From NCBI GenBank assembly GCA_963573385.1, contig CAUYLG010044556.1:38834-102833 (forward strand): 64,000 nucleotides of DNA, in the 5' to 3' direction. The DNA comes from Cacajao melanocephalus (taxonomy: Eukaryota; Chordata; Mammalia; Primates; Pitheciidae). A program made the position numbers and the translations under genes. Position 1 is the stretch's first letter, and every line of letters begins with the position of its first letter. A model generated the notes under the pieces. That model ran no database searches. It was not told the DNA's origin and saw only the letters and a program-made list of their open reading frames with translations. This document shows positions 47,394-60,050 of this stretch, piece after piece.

Positions 47394-48419
47394 ATGGGAA
47401 GAAACCAACATAAAGAGGATGAAAACACCCAAAACCAGAACACCTCTCCTCCTCCAAGGGATCACAACTCCTCGCCAGCAAGGGAACAAGACTGGATGGA
47501 GAATGAGTCTGATGAATTGACAGAAACAGGCTTCAGAAGATGACTAATAAGAAACTTCTCTTACCTAAAAAAACATGTTCTAACCCAATGCCAAGAAACT
47601 AAGAACCCTGAAAAAAGGTTTGACAAAATGCTAATGAGAATAAACAGCCTGGAGAGGAATATAAATGAATTGATGGAGCTGAAAAACACAACATGAGAAC
47701 TTCGTGAAGCATACACAGGTTTCAATAGCTGAATCGACCAAGCAGAAGAAAGGATATCAGAGATCGAAGATCAACTCAATGAAATAAAACGAGAAGGCAA
47801 GATTAGAGAAAAAAGAATACAGAGAAATGAACAAAGCCTCCAAGAAATATGGGATTATGTGAAAAGACATAATCTACGTTTGATAGGTGTATCTGAATGT
47901 GATGGAGAGAATGAATCCAAGCTGGAAAACACTCTTCAGGACATTATCCAGGACAATTTCCCCAACGTAGCAAGGCAGGCCAACATTCAAGTCCAGGAAA
48001 TACACAGAACACCACAAAGATATTCCTCAAGAAGAGCAATCCCAAGGCACATAATCATAAGATTAACCAGGGTTGAAACAAAGGAGAAAATGCTAAGGGC
48101 AGCCAGAGAGAAAGGTCACGTTACCCACAAAGGGAAGCCCATCAGACGCACAGCAGATCTCTCAGCAGAAACCCTACAAGCCAGAAGAGAGTGGGGACCA
48201 ATATTCAACATCCTTAAAGAAAAGAACTTTCAACCTAGAATTTCATATCCAGCCAAACTAAGTTTCATAAGCCAAGGAGAGATAAAATCCTTTACAAACA
48301 AGCAATTACTCAGAGATTTCATCACCACCAGGCCTGCTTTACGAGAGCTCCCAAAAGAAGCACTAAACATAGAAAGGAACAACCAGTACCAGCCACTCCA
48401 AAAACATACCAAAGGGTAA
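47394..48419 (+). pseudogene. L1 ORF1 (RNA-binding protein), broken
   Basis: ATG at 47394 starts MGRNQHKEDENTQNQN. The frame is hit by TGA at 47538-47540, where the L1 at the window edge reads TGG, and by further stops before 47859. From 47859 to 48419 the frame is open for 186 codons, covering the RRM and C-terminal domain (RLIGVSECDGENESKLENTL, then RPALRELPKEALNIERNNQY). The length matches the normal 338-residue protein. It cannot give the full chaperone. Confidence 0.9.
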
Positions 48420-48482
48420 AGAGCATCGACACAATGAAGAAACTGAATCAACTAATGGGCAAAACAGCCAGCTAGCATCAAA

Positions 48483-51400
48483 ATGGCAGGATCAACTTCA
48501 CACATAACAATATTAACCCTAAATGTAAATGGGCTAAATGCCCCAATCAAAATACACAGACTGGCAAATTGGATAAAAAGCCAAAACCCATCGGTGTGCT
48601 GTATCCAGAAAACCCATCTCACATGCAAGGATACACATAGGCTCAAAATAAAGGGATGGAGGAAGATTTACCAAGCAAATGGAAAGCAAAAAAAAAGCAG
48701 GAGTTGTAATCCTAGTCTCTGACAAAATAGACTTTAAACCAACCAAGATCAAAAGAGACAAAGAAGGACATTACATAATGGTAAAAGGATCAATGCAACA
48801 AGAAGAGCTAATGATCCTAAATATATATGCACCCAATATAGGAGCACCCAGATACATGAAGCAAGTTCTTAACAACTTACAAAGAGACAGACTCCCACAC
48901 AATAATAGTGGGAGACTTTAACACTCCACTGTCAATATTAGACAGATGAACGAGACAGAAAATTAACAAAGATATCCAGGACTTGAACTCAAGTCTGGAC
49001 AAAGCAAATCTAATAGACAATCACAGAACTCGCCACCTCAAATCCACAGAATATACATTCTTCTCAGCACCACACCACACCTACTCTAAAACTGACCACA
49101 TAATTGGAAGTAAACAACTCCTCAGCAATGCAAAAGAATGGAAATCATAACAAACAGCCTCTCAGACCACAGTGCAATCAAGTAAGAACTCAGAAACTAA
49201 CTCAGAACCGCACAACTTCATGGAAACTGAAAAACTGGCCCTTGAATGTTGAGTGGATAAACAATGAAATGAAGGCAGAAATAAACATGTTCTTTGAAAA
49301 CAATGAGAATGAAGACACAGCGTACCAGAATCTCTGGGACACATTTAAAGCAGTGTCTAGAGGAAAATACATAGCAATAAATGCCCATATGAGAAGCAAG
49401 GAAAGATCTAAAATCAGCACCCTATCATCAAAATTGAAAGAGCTACAGGAGTAAGATAAAAGAAAAAAACTCAAAACCTAGCAGAAGACAAGAAATAAAG
49501 GAGATAGAGACACAAAAAATGCTTCAAAAAAATCAATAAATCCAGGAGCTGGTTTTTTGAAAAGATCAACAAAACAGACAGACCACTAGCCAGATTGATA
49601 AAAAAGAAAAGAGAATAATCAAATAGATGCAATAAAAAAGATAAAGGGGATATCACCACAGATTCCACAGAAATACAAACCATCATCAGAGATTATTACA
49701 AACAACTCTATGCACATAAACCAGTAAACCTGGAAGAAATGGATAAATTCTTGGACACTTGCATCTTCCCAAGCCTAAACTAGGAAGAAGTCGAAACCTT
49801 GAATAGACCAATAACAAGGGCTGAAGTGGAGGCAGCAATTAATAGCTTACCAACCAAAAAAAGCCCAGGTCCAGATGGGTTCACAGCCGAATTCTACCAG
49901 ACATACAAAGAGGAGCTGGTACCACTCCTTCTGAAACTATTCCAAGCAATCCAAAAAGAGGGAATCCTTCCCAAATCATTTTACGAGACCAACATCATCC
50001 TGATACCAAAACCCGGCAGAGACTCAACAAGAAAAGAAAACTTCAGGCCAATATCCATGATGAACATAGATGCAAAAATCTTCAATAAAATACTGGCAAA
50101 CCAACTGCAACAGCACATCAAAAAGCTTATCCATCACGATTAAGTAGACTTCATCCCGAGAATGCAAGGCTGGTTCAACAAATGCAGGTCTATAAACGTA
50201 ATTCACCACATAAACAGAACCAAAGACAAAAACCACATGAGTATCTCAATAAATTCAGAGAAGGCCTCTGATAAAATTCAACAGCCCTTTATGCTAAAAA
50301 CTCTCAATAAACTAGATATTGATGGAACGTATCTCAAAATAATAAAAGCTATTTACAACAAACCCACAGCCAATATCATACTGAATGGGCAAAAACTGGA
50401 AGCATTCCCTTTGAAATCTGGCACTAGACAAGGATGCTCTCTCACCACTCCTATTCAATATAGTATTGGAAGTTCTAGCCAGAACAATCAGGCAAGAAAA
50501 AGAAATAAATTATATTCAATTAGGAAAGGAGGAAGTCAAATGGTCTCTATTAGCAGACGACATGATTTTATATTTAGAAGACCCCAACATCTCAGCCCCA
50601 AATCTCCTGAAACTGATAAGCAACTTCAGCAAAGTCTCAGGATACAAAATCAATGTGCACAAATCACAAGCATTCCTATACACCAATAACAGACTTCAAG
50701 AGAGCCAAATCAAGAATGAGCTGCCATTCACAATTGCTACAAAGATAATCAAAAACCTAGGAATACGACTAGCAAAGGATGTAAAGAACCTCTTCAAGGA
50801 GAACTACAAAGCACTGCTCAATGAAATAAGAGAGGACACAAACAGATGGAGAAACATTCCATGCTCATGGTTAGGAAGAACCAGTATCATGAAAATGGCC
50901 ATATTGCCCAAAGAAATTTATAGATTCAACACTATCCCCATCAAGCTACCAATGACCTTCTTCACAGATCTGGAAAAAACCACCTTAAACTTCATATGGA
51001 ACCAAAAGAGAGCCCGCATAGCCAAGTCAATTCTAAGCAAAAAGAACAAAGCTGGAGGCATCACGCTACCTGACTTCAAACTATACTACAAGGCTACGGT
51101 AATCATAACAGCATGGTACTGGTACCAAAACAGAGATATAGACCAATGGAACAGAACGGAGGGCTCAGAGGCAATGCCACACATCTACAACCATCTGATC
51201 TTTGACAAACCTGACAAAAACAAGCAGTGGGGAAAGGATTACCTGTTTAATAAATGATGTTGGGAAAACTGGCTAGCCATGTGCAGAAAGCAGAAACTGG
51301 ACCCCTTCCTGACACCTTACACTAAAATTAACTCCAGGTGGATTAAAGACTTAAACATAAGACCTAACACCATAAAGACCCTAGAAGAAAACCTAGGCAA

Positions 51401-52277
51401 AACCATTTGGGACATAGGCATAGGCAAGGACTTCATGACTAAAACACCAAAAGCAATGGCAACAAAAGCCAGAATAGACAAATGGGACCTAATTAAACTC
51501 CAGAGCTTCTGCACAGCAGAAGAAACAATCATTAGAGAGAACCGGCAACCAACAGAATGGGAAAAAATTTTTGCCGTCTACCCATCTGACAAAGGGCTAA
51601 TATCCAGAATCTACAAAGAACTAAAACAGATTTACAAGAAAAAAAACAAACCATTCAAAAGTGGGCAAAGGATATGAACAGACACTTTTCAAAAGAAGAC
51701 AGAAATGAGGCCAACAAACATATGAAAAAATGCTCATCATCACTGGTCATTAGAGAAATGCAAATCAAAACTACACTGAGATACCATCTCACCCCAGTTA
51801 GAATGGCGATCATTAAAAAATCCAGAGACAACAGATGCTGGAGAGGATGTGGAGAAATAGGAACACTTTTACACTCTTGGTGGGAGTGTAAATTAGTTCA
51901 ACCATTGTGGAAGACAGTGTGGCGACTCCTCAGGGACCTAGAAATAGAAATTCCATTTGACCCAGCAATCTCATTACTGGGTATATATCCAAAGGATTAC
52001 AAATCGTTCTGTTATAAGGACACATGCACTTGAATGTTCATTGCAGCACTGTTTACAATAGCAAAGATTTGGAACCAACCCAAATGCCCATCGATGATAG
52101 ACTGGACAGGGAAAATGTGGCACATATACACCATGGAATACTATGCAGCCATAAAAAAACGATGAGTTCGTGTCCTTTGTAGGGACATGGATGAACCTGC
52201 AAACTATCAGTCTCAGCAAACTGACACAAGAACAGAAAACCAAACACCACATGTTCTCACTCCTAGGCGGGTGTTGA
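48483..52277 (+). pseudogene. L1 ORF2 (endonuclease-reverse transcriptase), broken
   Basis: Starts 63 bp after ORF1. Endonuclease: HITILTLNVNGLNAPIKIHR, then CIQKTHL where the family has QETHL (the metal-binding Glu is lost), and NIYAPN near 48820. [24 protein letters not shown] sequence near 49825, and [10 protein letters not shown] near 50550 in place of FADD. The cysteine-rich C-terminus is near 51835-51905. At least six frameshifts or stops break it. The end is set by homology at a TGA near 52277. Confidence 0.92.
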
Positions 52278-52519
52278 ACAATGAGAACACATGGACACAG
52301 GGAGGGGAGCATCACACACTGAGGTCTGTTGGGGGGAACTAGGGGAGGGACAGCGGGGGGTGGGGAGTTGGGGAAGGATAACATGAGGAGAAATGCCAGA
52401 TATAGGTGATGAGGAGGAAGGCAGCAAACCACATTGCCATGTATGTACCTATGCAACAATCCTGCATGTTCTTCACATGTACCCCAAAACCTAAAACGCA
52501 ATAAAATATTTTAAAAAAT

Positions 52520-52560
52520 TATCCTGGCCTATGTGCAAGAATGAGTAAGGGCTTCTTAAA
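52520..52560 (+). other. Possible 3'-transduced segment of the L1
   Basis: After the L1 poly-A signal and a decayed A/T tail (52506-52519) come about 41 bases (ATCCTGGCCTATGTGCAAGA, then ATGAGTAAGGGCTTCTTAAA), then a second A-rich tail to 52591 and the target duplication. A non-L1 segment between two tails is the hallmark of readthrough transduction. Confidence 0.6.
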
Positions 52561-52593
52561 CAAAAAATAAAACAAAAAACAAAAAAAAAAACC

Positions 52594-53010
52594 CAGCTTT
52601 ATTAAGATATAATTCTAACATCACCCATTTAAAGTATATAATTCTCAGTGATTTTTAGTGTAGTCACAGAGTTGTATAAGCATTACCACAATCTCAATCT
52701 TATTTTTATTCTCCTAAAAAGAAACCCCATACCCATTAGCAGTCACTCCCAATTCCACTCTCACCTTCAGCCCTAGGCAACCACATGAATCTACTTTTTG
52801 TCTGTATAGATTTGCCTGTTCTGGACGATTCATATCAATGGAATCATACAGCATGTGGTCTTTTGTGTTTGGCTTCTTTCATTTAATGTAAGATTTTCAA
52901 GATTCCTTCACGCTGTATCATGTGTCAGTGCTTTATTCTTTTTTATTGCTGAAAAATATTTCGTTGTATGGATACAAACTATTCATTCATCAGTTGATGC
53001 ACATTGGAGG
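52594..53010 (-). repeat. Old L1 (L1M-type), antisense
   Basis: CAGCTTTATTAAGATATAAT, CACCCATTTAAAGTATATAA, AAGAAACCCCATACCCATTA, ATTTGCCTGTTCTGGACGAT and GGAATCATACAGCATGTGGT are all signature phrases of an antisense L1M 3' part. The primate L1 at 45855-52591 interrupts its extreme end, whose start lies at about 45826-45854. Confidence 0.85.
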
Positions 53011-54640
53011 AAACTGAGTTTTGAGTTGATCACATTCTTGTCGTGGACAGAATTGGGCTTCTTTGGTAAGGAAGGGGCGATGGCTGTTGGTGAACAGCTA
53101 GCAATGTCTGCCCCTGTGCAGAAATGTGCTGGTATCTGGCTTCCTTCAGTGATATATTTAATGCTTCAAAAGTTCTGTCAGAGAAAGTGCAGTGATTGTG
53201 AAGAGTCTTAGTAAATGTAGGGAGTGTCCAGTCAGCTTGGTGTTTAAGTTGGCGAGTCCTGTCATTATTTGAAATGAAAGCCTGGTAGGAATTACTACCA
53301 CACTTTTAGCCTCTGTCTTTGTCCAGAAAACTCTACTGCCGTATTCCATTGTGAATGCTGTCACTTTGGCTTCTGGCTCACTGTTTTCCACCTGTTCATA
53401 ATTCCGCCACCTTATAGATTTGAGCTTGCAAATTTATTTATGTTCTCTTCAATATTTGGCATACAGTATCTGCCACCAGGTACCTTTTTCTAGCTTCATG
53501 ATACGACTATTTAGGGCCTTTGGAGGTAAGCCAGAGATTGGCTGTGTGTCTCCATTGAAAGTCGTATTAAAAGAGCTTAAACATTTATTTAATGATATAT
53601 AGATTTATTGTACTATATTTCATATGCCTTTACTTAGACAATATTTGCATTCATACTAGGTATTTTGATTTTTGAGTTGATACTATTTGGTCACAGCATT
53701 ACTTAACAGGCATCTGAAGAACACTTTAGACATTGTCTGCCTAATTTAGAGAACAGGATACCGTCCTGGAGACGCTATGACGAATTGGTCATGGGCCCTC
53801 ATTCTAAAAAAACACTAGAATTAATATCCTGAAAAAATTCCTGTAGCCCAATGTGGCTCAAGCCGGAATGGGTTTGACTTACCCATAATCTCTTTATCAG
53901 GAAGCGCAGTGCTTAATAGATCTGTGTTTAAGTTTTGTGTTGGGATCTCTAGGCAGTGTCCCTCTGGCCTTTGCTCTTCTTCCTGCCCCAGTCCCTAGAA
54001 TGACCCACAGATAACTCAGCTAAAAGGATGGAGGCAGCTTTATTTGACCCGACAAGCATTCTTGGCCAGCTGAGCAGATTTGCCTTGTGGTAAGTACTCC
54101 CTCAGAGTTCTTCTCACCTCTTCTGGGAAGGCAGGAAGAGGAAGAGACAGGAACTTGGCACTGCTGGGCTTTGTGGAAACCTGGACTGCTCCCACTGAGG
54201 GGCTTCCCCTTCTCCATTTTCCTCTGTGTCCATTCTGGACCTTTTATTCTTTAGCATCCCTTTGCTGCCAGCCTCACCTTCTGGCTCTTGTCCTTATGTC
54301 CCTCTTAAAGGAGCTTCATTCCTTTTCAGAGGATGTAGTACTTCAAGTGCATTTAAACAACGTATTAAGACTTAAAACAGATATAAAGATTAGTTTTTTC
54401 CCATGATCACCTTAGCATACCATCACATTTTAGAGATGAAAGGAGGATTACCTATTTTATTTTATAAATAAGGAAACTGAATTCCATATCATTTCCTAGA
54501 CACAAGATTGAAAATAGGCTCTTTTTCATGTTGGCATGCTTTTAGGAGGTAATTGGGATTCCCCAGGAAGGAAAATTAATTTGTGGAGTAGTCACCAGCA
54601 CTCCAATATTAGGCATTTTAGTATATATGTCTGTCAAATG
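53011..54640. other. Intergenic, nothing recognised
   Basis: Unique-looking sequence. Open frames at 53420-53602 and 54080-54406 resemble no family. A short piece at 54430-54490 may be MIR. Confidence 0.55.
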
Positions 54641-54880
54641 AGTAGAAGTTGACATTAGATTTGTGAGGAGTTTGATATTATTGATGCATAGTGTTTAAAG
54701 CGGAGGAGGGCAGAAGAGTCAAAGAGTAAATGCAAATATGCCATGAGAGCCTAACATATTGAAAAGTTTAGACTTTGTTCCAGAGGCTATGGAGAGCCAG
54801 TAAAAGGCTTTCATCAGGTGGTGATGCAGTCACATCTGTTTTAGCAGTGTCAGCAGCAGGTGGCCATTGCCTACTATATA
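54641..54880 (+). repeat. Old repeat fragment (L2-like)
   Basis: GACTTTGTTCCAGAGGCTAT, then GGAGAGCCAGTAAAAGGCTT, then GGTGGTGATGCAGTCACATC, follow the same ancient repeat seen at 32545-33700. Confidence 0.45.
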
Positions 54881-55045
54881 GGCCTCATACTAATTCCTTT
54901 ACATGCATTATCTCATTTAATCTGACAACACTTGTTACTAATTTCCATTTTACAGTTGAGGAAATGGAGGTTGAGATAGGTTACACAGGTAGTCCATACT
55001 GGAGCTGGGATTCTAATCTAGGGAGTCTGACCAGAGCACACAGAG
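54881..55045 (+). repeat. MIR element, sense
   Basis: TTTACATGCATTATCTCATT, CATTTTACAGTTGAGGAAAT and GGTTACACAGGTAGTCCATA follow the MIR core in order. Confidence 0.85.
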
Positions 55046-56396
55046 AAGGATACCTGTACCGTGGGATGAGAGGAAAGAATTGCAGGAGTGGGCAGGATGT
55101 GTTAGGAGAGCCTACTGAGTGCGCTCAACATTTAATGACATAGGAGACAGTGTCGTTGGTTCAGAGCGAGAGGTGTTGGATAGGAGCCTGTGAGCCTCAT
55201 AAGACCGGGAAGGTTTTTACTGAGGGAAATCTGAAAGGGAGCTGACCAAGAACAGTGCAAATGAGGTCAGCTGAGGCTGGAGACAGGAATTTGTAGTGGT
55301 TCTGCCCTGATTGGTTATGGCATTTTTCTCCATTAATTTGGCTGCAATAGAATCTGCTATAACAAAGAGTGGATTAAGTAAGGTGAATGTTTATTTCTCT
55401 CTTATATGACAGTCCAAAGGGAGGAGAGTGGCCCAGGTTGGTGGTGTGGTTCACGTTCCAGAACCATCCCAGGTCCCAGTTCCCTTCCATCTTGTCCCGC
55501 CATCCCACAGCCCATGATAATGTGGCTGCATAGCCAGTGCTGAGTCTGTACCACATCCTGGCTTCCGGAAGCGGCAGGAGCAGAAGTGAAAAGCAAGTAA
55601 TTTGCCTTTAGACAAATAACAGAGATGTCGTACACATCCCCTCTGCTCACTTTTTATTGTCAAGAACTTAGGCACCTAGCTGCAAGGACTTCTGAAAAAG
55701 GAGTCTAGCAGGCAGCCATGTTCCCAACTAAAACAATTACTATGGAGGAAGAGGAGAATGGATTTGAGGGGCCAGCTAACAGTCTGCTACAAAAGAGAAG
55801 GCTGGCTGTGGGGTTAATGGAGGATTGGAGTTTTTCTGGACAGGTGTGAGGATAGTGGGGCAAGAGAGTTTTAGGGTTTTGGTGAGATGTAGTTCAGGTG
55901 GACAGCCATGAGCTCCAGCTCGGCATGGTAGTTAGGTCAAGAGATTGAGGACCTGGAGGCCTGCAGAGTAGATGTGGGACTAAGGGAGAAAGTGGTTGGA
56001 ACGGGATTAGTCATTTGTGGCTAGAGTAGGATCTGGGTTGAAGTCCACAGGTGGCGTAGTTCTGACAGATGACAAGACCTGCAGTGAAGCCATGATTTGG
56101 GAAACCAGCCATGGTGAGGTGGAGGCTTCCAGAGCTGGAGCAGGCACAGAGCATGTTTGGTGTTCCTGCACAGCAGCCAGACTGCCTACACACACTCTAT
56201 ACTCATCACACACTCGTACCATATCCCACTTCGTGTCCATGTGGTATCTCCTCCTCACCTACAAAACTCACTCCCACAAAGCTGTTCTTGATCCCCAGGC
56301 TCTTAAAGTCTCCACTTTGTTTCTCTCTGGCTACCAGCTGGCATCTTCCTCTGCTTATTTTTTGTAGTTTGTAACTTAAGCTTACATATGGCCTGT
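55046..56396. other. Intergenic; part is an unnamed old repeat
   Basis: 55310-55730 (GAATGTTTATTTCTCTCTTA onwards) resembles the same unnamed repeat as 45410-45720. The remainder is without recognisable features. Overlapping open frames on both strands at 55400-56370 look like chance. Confidence 0.5.
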
Positions 56397-56871
56397 TGTA
56401 TTAGTCAGGGTTCTCTAGAGGGACAGAACTAATAGGATATACATTATATATATATATACACACACATATGTATAAAGGGGAGTTTATTAAGTATTAACTC
56501 ACACCATCACAAGGTCCCACAAAAGGCAGTCTGAAAGCTGAGGAGCAAGGAGAGCCAGTCTGAGTACCAAAACTGAAGAACCTGGAGTCCGATGTTCGAG
56601 GGCAGGAAGCATCCAGCATGGGAAGAAGATGTAAGCTGGGAGGCTAGGCCCATCTAGTCTTTCCACTTTTTTTTTTTTTCCTGCCTGCTTATATTCTAGC
56701 TGTGCTGGCAGCTGATTAGACGGTGCCCACCCAGATTAAGGGTGGGTCCACCTTTCCCAGCCCACTGACTCAAATGTTAATCTCCTTTGGCAACACCCTC
56801 ACAGACACACCCAGGTCAATACTTTGTATCCTTTGGTCCAATCAAGTTGACACTCAGTATTAACCATCACA
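56397..56871 (-). repeat. ERVL-type LTR (MLT2 group), antisense
   Basis: Starts TGTATTAGTCAGGGTTCTCT, contains GGAGCAAGGAGAGCCAGTCT, CAGCTGATTAGACGGTGCCC and CCCACTGACTCAAATGTTAA, and ends TATTAACCATCACA. This is the reverse complement of an MLT2A-type LTR. A TA/CA microsatellite lies at 56445-56468. Confidence 0.8.
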
Positions 56872-58390
56872 CCAATTCTGGCCTTTCTAAGCCACTATAT
56901 GTACACTACATATCTGCTGTGACCTGGAAGTTATGTGCTTATTTTCACACCAAATTCCCAAGACAGGCAATCTGGCCCCACTCATCACATCTTTTCACAC
57001 TGGACCATAGCTAGCAGGTCACTTGCAGGACAGAATGGGCAGATGGCTGCTAACCCAGCTGCTCCCCCTGCCAGCTTCAGCGCCAAGCCTGTGGCCCTGG
57101 GTGCAGCAGCGGAAAGGAGCACAGTCCTATCATGGCTTTACCTTTCTGCCAGCCTTTGGGTGTCGGAGGGGTTTTTAGAGAGATGCAAGTTAGCAGTGTC
57201 TCCTTATCACTCAGGAACAATAAGTTTATACTACACCAAAAGGGATTTGATAGCTGGTTGAGAATTCAGTCATCAGTCTGTTCGTTAAACTAGAACAGCT
57301 GAGGAGCTCTGCCAGGCCCTGGGAATGAGGAAGCCAAAGAGGCCATCTTCTCCTCATAGTCTGGTGGGGGTGGCGGGGAGGAGTAAGGTGGGGGTTTGAG
57401 ACACATAACCAGCCAGTTACAGCACAGTGTGTGTGGGAGGAGAGGCTCTGAAGCTGTGGCCACTGCCAGGGTTTCAGCCCCAGAGAGCCTTCCTCAAGGG
57501 GCTGTAAAACCTAGGAAGGCTAAGCACACAGGGAAGGTATCTCCAGAGACACAGGTGATCCCTGGAGGGGAGGTGGCCCCCTGCCCCAAGAGTGAACTGC
57601 TTGAGCTGCCACCTCTAGGGCGGGAGTGCTGCTAGAGTTTGTGTGTGGTAATGGGTCATGCATGACCATCTGTTCATTCAGGTGGCCATCACGTCTATCC
57701 TTGGTCATGGCTTTCTCATTGGACACAATAGTGTGGTGAGAGATTGCATCCTGAACCTCATACTTCCCTGGTCTCAGGGTGTGACTGCGGCTTTGCACGC
57801 ATCCTGGAGTGGGCCTCATCCTGAGGGTAAGGAAATCACTTCTGGCATGAACTGGAAAAGTTTTATTTTCTTAAAACTTTTTTTGCAAAGCCCAGTCTTT
57901 TAATCCAACAATCAGTTTCTTGGAAAACAAATGCTTTATTTCCCAGAGGTAAAAACAAAACAAAACAAAAATGGTCTTGTGGAAAACTGTATCATGTTAG
58001 GTCAGGGGGAGGGATTTCTTTTTTCAGGTTAGTGAGAGAGGTCTAGCCAGTTCTTCAGGTCCAGATGGCTATCACTACTTCCAGGGCGGGAGCTGGGAGC
58101 TGGGGCTGGGCCCAAGGTGGTCCCACCAGGGTGGGCCTCCCACAGCCACCCCAGAACTGGGCTCAGACTTTGGCCCCCAATCTCTCAGGGAAGCCCCAGC
58201 AGAGACTGGACCTGAGAAGTGTCCCCTCTCATGCCTCCATCCTGTCATTCAGGGGCCTCTTCACCCTCCATCCCCTCTCAGAATCTGCTTTCTTCCCTGA
58301 GGTTTCCCAGGCTCGGAGAAAACACACTTGGGAGTCACATGCTCATCTCGTGCACTTCTCATTCAGAGGCCTCTCATCCAGATGACAACA
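56872..58390. other. Intergenic, nothing recognised
   Basis: Moderately GC-rich, with short overlapping open frames and no protein family or splice context. I see no gene. Confidence 0.55.
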
Positions 58391-60050
58391 TCCAGTGCCA
58401 CTTGGTATGAAACCAGCCTTGCTTTCTCTCTTTCCCTCACCCCATACAAAAGCCACCACTTACACATTTGCCTCCACATTCCCGTCTCCTCTTCACTCCA
58501 TCACCATCCCTCTGGACCACACAATCCTTCCTCACAGGGATGCCTCCAGCCTCCCCCACTCCAGCCCATTCTCCTCACAGCTGTCATTGCCATCCCACGA
58601 TAGGGCGATCCAAGGGCCTGTCTGGGTCATCACAGTGGGCAAGAATGGCACCGCTTGACTCTCCTGGACAGCTAGAGACTCTCACAAGAGTGGGCAGGAA
58701 TTAAGGAGGAATTGCACAGGAAGCATCATCTCACTGCCCTGGAAGTTGCGGGTGAGGAGAGGAAGCCTCAGAAACAAACCAAGAGCCAGAAGGACTTGCT
58801 GGGCTGGGGGTTGTGGGGTGTTTGCAGAAGGAAGCCGCCACTATCTGGGTGGTGGCCTCTGCAGACCTCAAGGTCTCCATGGCTCTAGGAAAAGGAGGGC
58901 TGACCCCGGCGTGACCTCAGGTTCATTTTCTAAGCAGCAGGTAAGGCCAGGGGCCCTCTTGAGTTTTTGCTGTGATCTGTCCAGTTGGTATCCGATCTCA
59001 CAGATCGTCATCACTGTCGTCCTTGTCTTCTCCGTCACCCTCTGACCCTGCCTGCTCCCCTCATCGTCTCCTCTCCCCCTGCCCCTTCCCCTTTACCCCT
59101 GCCTTGTCTCAGCTCTAGCCAGCAGCCCCGTCTATCCAGGGCTCCTAGTCAGCCCTCCCCTCTTTCAGAAGAATGTTTTCATCCCTCTGTCCCCGCTGTG
59201 GATACTACTATCCCCTTCCACCCTGGGTTCCCCAGACCTTGTTCTATTTATGGTCTTTTCTACCCGCGATTGTCCCATCTTTGGTCACTCCCTTCTCGTC
59301 TACATGAGTGAGGCCATGAGGGCCCTCTCCCTCCATTCCCCTGACATGGGGCCAGTGCCCTCACTTTCTGGAGCTGCTCCCTCTGCAGGCTCCAGACTAC
59401 AGCTGCTAGATTCAGTGACCTTTTCTCAATGATCCTCCTGACTACCGACCACATTACCCTGCTTCAAATCCTCTCTTCCTTCAACACTTCTCTCTTGGAG
59501 CTATTCTTCCTGTCACTTTATGCACAGGCTTCCATCTCTCTCCCACTCCCCAAAATAGAAGGGGTTTAAGGTTCCTATCCCAGTCTTCTCCCTCACATCT
59601 GTCCCTCAGTGACTCTATCTGTGCTCAGATACCTGCTGTGTCCCCAGTACCCCACACCTGGTCTCTGGTCCAGGACCTCTGGACATATGTTCCTGACATT
59701 GTCCCCTGGATGTCACACAACCACCTCAACTAAACTCATCCTCTCCCTTCCCTGCCCTCTACCAAGGGCACCTAGGAAGCCACCTTCACTCCTTACATTG
59801 TTTTTCCTGAGCCTTCCAGGGGTAGGGCTTGGGGTCTCTCTGACAAGCTTTGTCCTGCCCCCAGTCCTCCTGAGCACTGAGCATGTGTGCAGGGTTGATG
59901 GGACCAGCCTCTCTTACCCTCTCCACTCCCTTTCCCAGACGTCGGCAGTAACATCCCGTTTGGGCCTCCTGTCCCCATTTTCCTGGAGGCTACCCTGGCT
60001 GCCAGAGTTTCCTTCATTTTCCTGTTTTGAGTGTCAATCAAGCATTTTTT
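58391..60050. other. C/T-rich non-coding stretch, unassigned
   Basis: About 1.6 kb strongly enriched in C and T on the + strand. It has many short open frames in several phases (for example 58065-58385 and 59609-60052), as expected from low stop density. It may derive from an ancient repeat. No exon structure or family can be supported. Confidence 0.5.

Larger units (their letters stand above)
45855..52591 (+). mobile_element. Full-length LINE-1, primate lineage, inactivated
   Basis: Begins GGGATCCAAGATGGCCGAAT, the primate L1 5' end, and runs through a 5'UTR (to 47393), ORF1, ORF2 and a 3'UTR with AATAAA at 52500-52505. Two A-rich tails are present. A 13-bp target duplication with two mismatches (CAGCTTTGTTGAG at 45842-45854, CAGCTTTATTAAG at 52594-52606) encloses it. 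The target is the start of an older antisense L1. The 5'UTR differs from the youngest L1PA type and is repeat-bearing. I would place it in an older primate L1P group without naming the subfamily. Confidence 0.93.

Noticed and set aside
54080..54406. 108-codon open frame in intergenic DNA
   Set aside because: No family resemblance, no codon pattern or splice signals, and length near chance expectation for this composition.
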